From: Heloderma charlesbogerti
Lineage: Eukaryota; Chordata; Lepidosauria; Squamata; Helodermatidae
DNA length: 64,000 nucleotides
Direction of reading: 5' to 3'
Assembly: GCA_026122225.1 (NCBI GenBank)
Contig: JANEZZ010000802.1
Coordinates: 310,001 to 374,000 of the forward strand
Within the stretch, counting starts at the first letter, position 1, and each line of letters starts with the position of its first letter. The notes under the pieces were generated by a model that saw only the letters and a program-made list of their open reading frames with translations, was not told the origin of the DNA and did no database searches. A program made the translations under genes and the position numbers. This document shows, one piece after another, positions 49,601-61,500 of the stretch.

Positions 49601-52600
49601 CTGACCTTGGTGGGGCACTGAGGGGAGATTCCCCTGCAAATCTTAATACCCAGGCAGGCTTGCACTAGAGCAGGAGGGCTTCAGATACTTCAGGTCCTAA
49701 GCCATTTTAAAATGTTTTTTTTTTTTTTATTCCATTTATATCCTGCCTTTTTTCCTCTTGCAAGGAACCCAAGGCAGCTTACATGGTCCTTCTCTCCATT
49801 TGTATCCTCACAACGGTTAGGCTGAGAGTCAGTGACTGGCCCAAAGTCACCCAGTGAGCTTCATGGCTGAGTGGGGTCTAGAATCTGGATCCCCTAAGTC
49901 CCAGTCCAACACTGTAACCACACTGGCTCTCATTTAGGGCCTTAAAGTCAAAACTTTAAAAAAGGGCTTAAAAGCAGACTAAGCAAATCATGCGCTCCCT
50001 CTAACCTGCTCCAGACAGCAGACTGCTCAGTAAGACCCCATTTGGTTCAACAAGATGGAGCCTTTTCGGTTGTGGCACCTTGCCTTTGGAAATCCTCCCC
50101 GCTTCCCTCCCCGTCACTGTGCATCTTGCCTCTGTCCCTCCCTATTTATTTTTAGAAAGAAACTGAAGACACTGCTTTTTTTCCTTTGCTTTTAATAAGC
50201 CTTACTGCTGTTGCTGCTATTGCTCAATGGTAATTTGTTGACTGTTTTATTTGTTTAATTCCAGTTTGATTCTATAGTGATGGTTTTATAGTTCTGTGTT
50301 TATTAGCTGTCCTGGGAATCCCCACAATTAAGATGCGGGATATAAATATCTGTAATGAACTAATTAATTAACCTGTAAAATAGAAAAATACGTTATAGAG
50401 CAGCCTGAGAACTACAAGGAACACAATTTGCCAATATCAGCAGTATCTGCAAGACAAGGGGCTGCATTCAGTAGGCATATGATTTGTGGAAGGAGGACAA
50501 AGATCTCTCTGGGCAGCTCCTAGCATTGCCGATCAAAAGCCATTATGTAGCTCAGCCTTCCCCAGCCTGGTGCCCTTCAGCTGTGTTGGACTAGAACTCC
50601 CAGCATGCCCAGCGGGGCATGCTGGGAGTCCTAGTCCAACACAGCTTGAAGGCACCTGGGGAAGGGTGGTGTAGCTATTCCATCTTTCCACCTTAACAGA
50701 TCTTTTGTGGTAAGAAAAATCAAGCAAGAAGCAGTGAGAAAAGACGGCAGGGTTACAAATAGAAGATGTTGAGCATCTCTACACCAGCCTAAAAATCCCA
50801 CATTTAAAATGGGGCTTTCTCCTTCCGTTTTACATGCAGGATCACAACGGACTCCCTTGACACATGCTTCCTTCCCCTTCCTTTCTCCCCTTATCTGAGT
50901 CTTCCATATGTTTCATTATACAGCCATTAGATGGCGCTGTGGTCTAGCTCCTCTTATTATGCCTTTTCCTTTTTCATGGAGGGAACTCAAGCAGAACTGA
51001 AATGCTGTAATTTGATAGCTCATTATCTCCGATCTTATAAAAAACAGAATAAAGGTCATTTAGTGCAGGAGAGGCCCTGGAGGTTCACAATGTCATCTAA
51101 AGGGCCTGCAAACTTCTGTGAGTAACCAATCTCAATAGCAGGATAAAAGCTCTGTGTGAAGAAGCCTGTTGCCTGGAAACACCCCCCCCCCGCTAAAATT
51201 CCATGAACAAGGCAGGGCAATTGCACAATAAACCCTCATTTAGACTTAGAAGGATTTTATTTTTTACAGAAAAGCCCTGTATGTATTCTCATGGCTTGCT
51301 GTCTTTCCTAGGACTACACAGCGACAATATATCTGCGGCAACGCTGGACGGATCCCCGTTTGGTTTTTCAGGGGAATGAAAGTTTTACTCTGGATGCCCG
51401 GCTGGTGAAATACCTGTGGGTGCCTGACACGTATATTGTGGGGTCAAAAAAGTCTTTCTTACATGAGGTCACAGTAGAGAATCGGCTTATACGGTTGTTC
51501 TCCAATGGTACCATCTTGTATGCTTTGCGGTAAGTCTTGTGGGCAGTCTGTTCAGAAGCAGTTCTGAATAGTTCAGGTAAATGTCTACAGAATTGCAGCC
51601 TTACTGTAGGAGCAGGGTGGGGGGTAACAGTGGGTTTAATTGGGTACAGCCTTCAGGAATTCAGGATTCAATTGGCATCTATTGGATGCAAAATATCTGA
51701 AGGTTGACTCAAGCGGGGGAAATTATTTTCCCAGCTGTACATTTTATTATTTTTTCTATTATTCTTTGTGCTTACCTGTAGCTTTTTTATACTAATGGCA
51801 ATTATCATATACTCTTAATAACAGTTTGGTATTCCAATACTGAATTTCTCTTAAGAGCTTCTCTTAGACCAGGGGTCCCCAGTACAGTGCCTGCAGGTGC
51901 CATGGTGCCTGTGGGGACCTTCAAATGCACCCGCAAAGCTCTCCTCTCCCCTCAATAAATTACTTTTAATTTTAAAAACTTGAACAATGTTAGGGCACCA
52001 GTCTCCATCCTGTTCCTGCTGCTGATCAGCTATTCAGTAGGTAGGAAGAGAGAAAGAGTTGCTTCCTGGCCCTGTCCAAACGTCTCTCATCCCTGCAGGC
52101 CTTTCCCCTTTGTGTTCTCTCTCTCTCTCTCTCCACTCCCTAAGCCTAAGTATTTCTCTCCCCTCAACCCTTTTCCTCAACGTTTTGCTCCCTTCCCTGT
52201 CCCTAGCCACCTTCTTTCTTTCCCTTCCTAGCCTTTAGCCTTGCTCTTTCTCTTCCACTCACCCCTTTATCTTGCTATTCCTCACCACTCCCAGGCTCTA
52301 GCCTTGCTATTTCTCTCCCCACCACCTCTTTACTTTGCACTCTTTCCCCACTTTATCCCTTTGCCTTGTTATTTTCCCCTCCCACCTCTTTGCCTTGTTA
52401 TTCCCCCGCTCTAGCCATGCCCCATGGTAGCCATTGCCCCCACAGTAGCTATTATGTGACTAGTCACATCTTCCAGTTTCTAAGATTCCCAGATGTGCCC
52501 ATGGGTTCAAAAGGATTGGGGAACCCTGTCTTAGACTGTATTCTGGGACTGGATACGCAGTTGCAGAGCTGCAATAGGAGGAAATTAATGTTCTGGGTCA

Positions 52601-55600
52601 GGTGTTAACAGGGATGGCAAGTAACATTTCTACCTATATTACTACGCTTGTCTTGCATGTACCTTCTTAACTATACCAAAGACTTCCATAGGACACCACG
52701 AATGCAGACACTGCTTATTTATTCAACACCATTAAAATTGTGTGCCTCATACATTCCCTTTAACTCATATTGTCCTTCATCTAAAAACAGGAGCTTCTCT
52801 AGTAAAGTTTTTTGATATCGGCCTGACCATCACCGAGTATATCCTCTGTGCCTAAGCAAGACTTCCCCAACCTGGTGTCCTTCAGTTATGTTGGCCTACA
52901 ACTCCCATTGTCCCCCAGTTAGCTTTTCTCCTTTTGGTGGTGATGTGTTAATAGCCTCTCTAATGAAGCAAGAGAGGTGGATCTACATGGGTGTTTTGGG
53001 GGGCACTCTCCAGCAATTACTCTTCCATTTTAGACCCAGAAAAGTGCCAAATTATGCTCAGCATCGGGCTGAATATTACAACACAGGAAAGAGTTGCAGG
53101 GTCGGTCTGGATCCTAGCTCCTTAAATTACGCTGTAAAAATCCATGACTTGAGCTTTGGAGAATGATGGTTGTATCTCTGATGTAACACAAAATGTTCTG
53201 CTAAAAGTGACATAGCATGCCTTTCAACTCAGTTTTCACTGTGTTGGCCCAAATACTGCTCTGTTGTTTTTATGTATATCCTTTGATATTTGTATCTCAC
53301 CTTTTGGCCTATTTATTATTTATTTAATGCATTTCTTAGCCATCTCTCAAGACTGCAGTCTTCACAAGGCAGCTTATCTCACATTGGCTTACATCATATG
53401 TTATCCTTTTTCCATAAACAGAGATACCCAGATTCACATTAGCAGAACTGTTAACTGGGAAGCCCAGACTGCTGCTCCAAAAATGTTAACATTCGTTTAT
53501 TCTTCAAAGTAGCGAAGTTGCCATCTCCAAACCGCTATGAAAAATACAGATGCTTTGCAATAAATGCCTTCACAGAGTGCTTTCTCCTTTTGCAGAATCA
53601 CGACCACTGTTGCATGTAACATGGACTTGTCAAAATATCCTCTGGATACACAGACGTGTAAACTGCAGATGGAAAGCTGTAAGTACCACATTCTACAGGC
53701 AGGTGAAAATATTTTGTCTGACTGGTTTTGAATGTGTCTATTCATATTTAGGTGACCACTTCAAACATCTCATGTCTGTCTTTGACCTCTTAAAAATTTC
53801 CACCTGCCCTTTCAAATATAGAACCATTTCAAAAGGGAAGCATTTGCATTTAATCTTCTGATTTATTGAATCAAATTAGAAGAGGTGTGCTGGGTCAGAC
53901 CAAAGGCCAATCTAGTCCCACATTCTGTTCACACAGTGGCCAAGCAGATGCCCCAAGGGGATGCCCACAAGCAGGATATGAACTCACTAGCACCTTCCTG
54001 CTCATGTTCCCCAGCAGCTGGTATACCTAGGCATACATCCTCTGATACTGATATCCCACTCCTGCTATTCTGTAATGCAGGGGTAGGCAACCTGGTGCCC
54101 GCCAGATGTTTTGAAGAACAACTCCCATAATCTTTGACTCTGCTGGTTGGGGCTCACGGGATATGTAGTCTGAAACATCTGGAGGGCACCAGGTTCCTGC
54201 CCCTGCCATAACGTAAATGCACATTTTCTCTCAAATTGTGTATTGAAATGCATATTTTGATACATTTGAACTGTGTCACAATATTAGGGGAGGTACAAAA
54301 TCCAGGGCAGAGTGAAGTGTCACTCCACACATTCTTTCTTCTGAAAGGTGTGGATCGGGATGTTTTGTATAGGGATTCACAAAAACTGCATTCCTCAAGC
54401 ATCCCTAGCTGAAGGTGAGTCATTCTACTGCGTCTTTGCATTGCAAGTGATAAAGGGTGCAATCCTATGCATGTTTAGACAGGAAAAAAAGTCCTGCAAC
54501 TCCCAGCATGCCCCAGCCATTGTACCCAAACTGAGGATGCAGAAGAAATTACATTCTATGCTGAATGGAAGGAGGGAAGGCAAGAGTAGTAGATCATGCA
54601 GAGAGGCAGTGGGCAGCTTCCTTTCTGGGCCAGTACTTTTGGCACATGTCTGTTTTGATTGATGGATTTCTTCTGGCATGAGCTGCTCTCTTGTGCCACA
54701 CTAGTGTGCCCTAGCACACAGTTTGGGAAATGTGGTTCTAAAGAGTGATAGGCTTTTGCTGCTCATGGAGGCATGAGGAACCATAGATCCCAAAGAAACA
54801 CTTGGCAGTATGAGGATTGAATATCTTGAGGACTTGTCTCTTTGTTCCTCTTTGTTACCAGTTCAAGTAACGTCTGAAATCTCATTATTTTAAAACCAGG
54901 CTTTACTTGCCAGCTACTAGAATGGAGTTCCTATGGAGGTGCCTATTATTTTCACATTAAAATCATATTAGTTTACCATGATTAACTTTATTACAATGCT
55001 CAGACACTGAAATAATAATGATTAGCCTCTTGTTTTAAAATGTAGCTGGATTTAGCCTTAAAAAAAGAGAGAGAGAGAGAGTAATTGGGCTCTATGTCAA
55101 GCTCCTGTGCCATATTATTCTTATGAAATTATATGCACATTGCCAACTAGAGATGCCATTAGGATAAATTAATGCTATTTAAATATATGCTAGATGAATT
55201 TACAACAATTAGTCATTTATTATAAAGTTTCCCTAAGTAACTGCAGTTATCATTATTATGAACTGGGCAGAAACTTTGAAAAAGTCGTATTTGGATGATT
55301 TGTACCTGGGGAAATCAGCACGTCCTGTACTATCAGATGCAAAATTTAGACATTTGTGTCTAGTAGAACACACAATTTCTGGCTCTTTGTCATAAAGACA
55401 AACTAGCAAATATCGGTGTTGCCATTTTTATTGAATGGCAGATCTTTAATTAAATAGCTTGGCAAGCTAAAACATTATTAGCCTGCGTGTTTAAGCAAAC
55501 TGATTGTAGGAGAGCTGTATAATTCTTGGTATTTACAATACCTTCTGTTTGTGTGGGGGGTGGGGTGGGGTGGGGTGGGGGGATTGCTTGCAATTTCTGT

Positions 55601-58467
55601 TGGACAGTTAAATCCTGAACTTATATCCATTGCGTGTTGAAATAACAGTCTTTCCGTACAGGAGATTTCCTCCAAAGCTTTCTTTTCACTGTGTCAACAG
55701 GGCAAAACCAACAATATGAAATAGCCCCAAATAACCATCCTTTCAATACCAACCTGGTGCCCTCCAGATGTGTTGGACTACAACTCCCATCACTCCCAGC
55801 CAACATGGCCATTGGCCATGATAAAAATTGTAGTCCAGAACAACTGGAGGTCAACAGCTTGGGGAAAGGCTGACGCAGACCCACATTTCAGTAGAAAGGG
55901 TAGATATTCGTCCATCGGAGCTATGCAAAATGTTATGGCAGGCCTTCTAGGCTAGGAATATTGACATATTCCCCTTTTTCCTTTCTCCTTCCAGCCAAAC
56001 GTTTATGGGCAATAGCTCAGCAAAGTAACTACTTAGTGGTCCATTTCTTTACCAGCTGAAGGTGGGAGGAACATTCACGTTTGAGTGCTCAGGAACAGCA
56101 GGGCTTGAAGGGAAGATTGAAGGCCTGATGCTAAAGAGAGGCAAGGAAAATATAGGACTCCAGCAAGGGATCTGGCACTCTGGCGAAGAGACATGGGGGG
56201 TACATTGCGGCCCGCAACAAGCTAAAGGTGTGGAAGAGCTTGACAACTCAAAGGGCCAGACAGCCAGGTGTGAGAAGGGATTATTATAAGCAGGAGTAGG
56301 GAGGTTTGCATGGAGATTTCCACTTTTCCATCCTGTTATTTCAGAGAGCCACAGAAACTGTGCAAACATACTTGCCTTTAGGAACTGCAGGAGTAAATCT
56401 GAAGTGCAGCTGAATGCGTATCTGTCAGGTTTCCCCTTTATGATCTGGACCCCCTGAGCAACCCTTAAGGATCTCTTGCCTTCTTAAGTGTCCCACTTTC
56501 TTTCTTTTAAACTTCCCCTTTCCAGTAATGTGAGGTTTAAGCTGTAGATGTGGGGTGACTGACACTCTAGACACAGGGCTTAACCATAACAGTTCATTGG
56601 TAAATTTAAAGCTTGCAAATCACAGCTAAAGGTATTTACATAATAGAGCTGAGTGATACAAAAGGCCTTAAGAGAAAATAAAAGTTGCAAAAAGCAAGTT
56701 CCTTTACCCTAGCTGTCCTTAGACTTCTCCAGGCTGCTTCTTCCTGCTCCCCCTTCAGGCTCTGGTCTCCCCGACTCTGCTCTTACCAGCTCTCTCGCTC
56801 TCTTTATATACCCTCCTTCCTCAAAACCAAAAGTACTGTTTCAGACCTGTAGAAATGAAACTTAACTGGGGAAATGAAACTACTCCTCTCAGGGATACCC
56901 CCTCCCAACAAAAATTCCAGGTCTCTAAGCCTGACCGTTTTCTTTTCCTTCCCTCTGCAGGCCTCAAACCTTCACAGTATCGAAACTCACATTCAAACAC
57001 AGACACTCATTTTTGCTTTCTATGGGGCTGCACATTTGGCTGTGCATCACCATTCTTAACCCCCAGTTAGCTTGTGCAACACTCTGCACATCCAAATACT
57101 GATCCTTTCCCCACCAAATGGACACTAAAACAGAACTGGATAGGAAATGGATTTCAGGTCATTATCCACACTAGTGCAACTTCAGTATCTGCGTTAGAAA
57201 TCAACCCAGGCAGGTTACGGTGGCACCCCTAAGTGGGAATTAGAGTCCAGTGAAGGTGGCAGGCAGGGACGAAAAGTTTCAACTACTTGGGTGCTCAGTT
57301 ACCCCATACCACTTTTTTCTGTTATCTACAGGGGGATATGATGAAAATGACGTACTGTACATATGGTTGAGGGGAAATGATTCTGTCCATGGCCTTGAGA
57401 ACCTGCGACTCTCCCAGTATACAGTGGAGCATTATTACACCCTTTTAGCAATATCAAATCAGGAAACAGGTAACAAACCTGGGTGAGGGTGCCGGGAGTT
57501 GTAGTTCAACACATCTGAAGGGCACCAGGCTGGGGAAGGCTGGACTAATCATTCTACAAAATGCATTGGTTGTTGTTGCTGTTATTCCGGCCTTATGGCT
57601 GGGTCCAGGGTTTTTTTGTTTGGGGGGGGGCTTGGCAAAACACTTACAGGCCCTCCATTATGCTCTCCCCTGCCACACACACACACACACTGTGCTTCTG
57701 CCGTGGCAGCTTCTGCTTCCTGTCCCCAGGAGGAAAACCAGCTGGCCTCTCACAGCCTGGAGATTTTAAGCAAGTGAGGTAGTCAGGTGTTCCTCCTGGT
57801 GGGAAATGGGGGATTGCTGCAGTGGCCTCCAGGACAATCTCTCCTGTTTCCCAAAGGGAGGGATGCTTTGGTGACTGCAGAGGAAGCAAAGCACAACTCC
57901 CTCTCACCCTCCTTTTGCCTACCTGCTGCAAGAAGAAATTCGGTGCTGTCAGAATAAAGGAGTTGTATACACATGCACAAATGCACAAACGCATACACAC
58001 ATACGCACACAGAGGGAAATGGAAGATCACCTTGATGCCCTTACATCATCATAGGAAAGGGGCCTCTGGCATGATCTCCCTCTCAATGGAAGGGGCCTCT
58101 GGTGACCAAGTGAGAAGCAGTACTTCGTTCTGTGCTTCTGAACCATGTAGAAGCCCCCACACCTCCCCGCCCCATAAATGTGCAGCAGTTGGAGTACCTT
58201 TGGCTTAGGATGATCTGCTCTCTGTAGATGCTTTCTTTTCATGGTCTGTGTTGTCTTTCTCTAACTAGGCAATTACCCAAGACTGATATTACAGTTTGAG
58301 CTCAAAAGAAATATCCTTTATTTCATTCTGGAGACTTACGTGCCATCCTCCCTGCTTGTCATGTTGTCTTGGGTTTCTTTCTGGATCACCCTGGATTCAG
58401 TTCCTGCAAGAACGTGTATTGGTGAGCCATTCCCTGGAGTAGGATATTTATTATAGGCATGCAGAGG

Positions 58468-58511
<44 letters not shown>

Positions 58512-61500
58512 CAGAGACAGACAGACAGACACCTGTGGAAGAAGAGCAGACACCTGTGGGTTTTTGTAGAGGTGCAGTCTATAGGGAGTGTTACAACTGA
58601 AATGTGCTACCAAAATATCTAGAGCTGAAATGAATAATCACAAATATTTGACATCTGGCAAGTTTCCAATTTAACAACTCAAGTTTTGAATGAGAAATTT
58701 TGAATGCATGTTTTGAATTTGCATCTTGAATGTGACATTTTAAACTCACACTTTAGACTTGTTGGCATCACTTGACTGTTTTGATTTTGGTAGGCTTCAG
58801 ATATGGAATCTCATAAGTTGTCAAATGTCAAATACTAATTACCATAGCATGTTATCTATCAAATACTGCTAGGTAAAAAATACCATTAACTGCCAACTTT
58901 GAAATGAAGATACATTTTAAAAACTATTGTATGCCAACCATCAAATGCAAACATGGCAAATGTAGTGGTGGCTTTTTGTTCAAGCTGTCTTCCAAGGGAT
59001 GCTCTGGTTCTTTGGAAACTTAACAGAGGTTTCTCAGGGATATGTAAGATCAGCAGTGGTGGGCAAATGTAACTGAAAGGCAAATTGCCCACCACTACAG
59101 ATCTTCCCCTGCAACGCAGAGAATGTTTGGTATATTCTAGGACACACTCTCAGTTCATACAGGAGACAGTGAGGCCCAACAGTGTTCCATGTAGACTGAC
59201 TATGCACCCTAGAATATATCCCAGAATCCTTTGCATTGCACAGGGGTTCTTTCACAAAGAACTTGATGTGTCATGCGTTTCCCAAAGGCAGGATGTTTGC
59301 AAACTGCTGTGATATACCTTTGCAAATCAGCTGTCAAATGCTGACAAATACTAAGTATAATTGAATTTCAACTATCAAATGCATTAACTATCAGACAGCA
59401 ACTGGGGAATATGTGACCTCAAAATTAGGGAATCACTTTCTCACAGTTTCTTGTTTTTCCGATCTTACATTCGATTCATCCTGAATTTAGAGAATTCTTC
59501 CAATCTTAAGTTCAGTTCACTCTGAACTGTGAGAATTGTTTTTTAAACTTTGCAAGAAAACATGTAAACATTTTTCTGTGCATTTGTCCTAATACATGCA
59601 TTTTTGTATCCAATTTTGCCAAATATACACATTTTTGCAAGCAATTTGCCAGATATAATGCATTCTTGAACATTACTTTTACGAGTATCTGTATTTTTCT
59701 ACACATTCCTTTATTAGAGAACTCCATTGCAAAATTTGGAGTAGTGTGAATTTTGGAGGATAATTGAGTTTCAGTTCACATCTTGGGTGAAATATGCAGA
59801 ATTAGGTAAATTTGCATTAGAATGCAAACCTAACAAATTTCTCTTCCATCCATAACTAAAATGCACCAAAGAGAATTTTGAGAAGAATTCTTGGAAGCAA
59901 ATTCATTTCAGCTCTAAAATGCCGTAAAATTCTTATTGAAAGCTTGATCCATTGAGGCTTCAGCTTTGAGGATAGTGGATGCCATGGGAAAAATATATTT
60001 GGTATAGGACTATGGTTGTTTTGCAAAACATAAGAAGATAAGAAGAGCCATGCTGGATCAGACCAAGGGTCCATCTAGTCCAGCATTCTGTTCACACAGT
60101 GGCCAACCAGCTGTCAACGGGAAACCCACAAGCAGGACATGAGTGCAACAGCACCTTCCTGCCCATGTTCTCCAGGATTGAAGGCCAGACCTTCAGTTCA
60201 TCCAATGGCATCTGAGACTGTGCATTCATAGCCTTGCCAGAATATTGGTGGTTATGCCAGTGAAATCTTTTCTCCTGCTCCTTCTTTTGAACAGGTGAAT
60301 GTGGACAGACACTTTGCCTTTACAATTTAATGCACAGAAGAAGCAAACCAGGTGAAACTTTTGATCTGATGTAAAAATAAAGGGGAAGAGCATAAGCTAT
60401 GGTCCTGGGATCCCTGGTTCAAATCGTAACTTAACTATAAACTCACAGGTTGACGTTAAGCAAGCCACTATCCCTCAGCCTCACTTCCCCGTAACATTGG
60501 AGTTAACAATACTGGCCTACTTTACAGGGCAACTCTAAGAATTAGTAGGATAACATACACCAGCCTTCCCCAACCTGGGGCCCTCCGGATGTGTTGGACT
60601 GCAACTTGCATCATTCCCAGCCAACCCAGCCAATGGCTATGCTGGCTGGGGATGATGGGGGTTGCAGTCCAACACACCCGGAGGGCCCCAGGTTGGGGAA
60701 GGCTGATATACATGAATGCTTGACAGTGTAATCCTAAGCATATTTACTCAGAAGTAAGTCCCACTGAGATGAATGGGGCTTACTCCCTGGTAAATATGCT
60801 TAAGATTGCAGTTTAAGAAAGTTCCTGTATGAATATTATATATTCCAATAGCATAATGTTTTCTACCACAGATTTCTCTTTGAGCAGGTGTATGTGATGC
60901 AGGATTGAAGTTCCAAATGTCAGCATTATAACAACAACAAAAAAAGCCAGATGTTTGTTGTGAACCATGGTTTTTGAGAAAGGATAATTGATCATAGCAT
61001 TACCATCCTAGTGGAAAACTAGGAAGAAACATCCTCACTGCAAAATCTCACAGAAAAATACTCTTCCATCTTCCAAGAAAAAAGAAAGTTTTTCTATTGT
61101 ACTTTCCAGGAGTAACAACTGTGCTGTCAATGACAACTCTGATGATGGGGTCACAAAACTCAGTAACAAAGAGCAACGGTTTCATAAAAGCCATTGATAT
61201 TTACCTGGGCATCTGCTTCAGCTTTATATTTGGTGCTTTGGTGGAATATGCAGTTGCACACTACATCGCATCTCAAAAATGTGCAGCCAATAAGCCTCAA
61301 AAGGTAAACAACATATATAATTGTTGTCAGATGTTTCTGTGAAGAGACATTTTCACTGAAAACCTACAAAATCCAGTTGTTTGAAGGCAGCTATGAGGAT
61401 GGGAAAGCCTGAACTGAGACACAGATAACTAGTCAGAAGTATTGTCCCTTTTCTCCATAGAACAGCCTTCCTCAACCTGATGCCCTCCAAATGCTTTGGA

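Noticed and set aside
57673..57690. Regulatory meaning for the short CA/TG runs (also 24947, 8461)
   Set aside because: Ordinary microsatellites with no further context.
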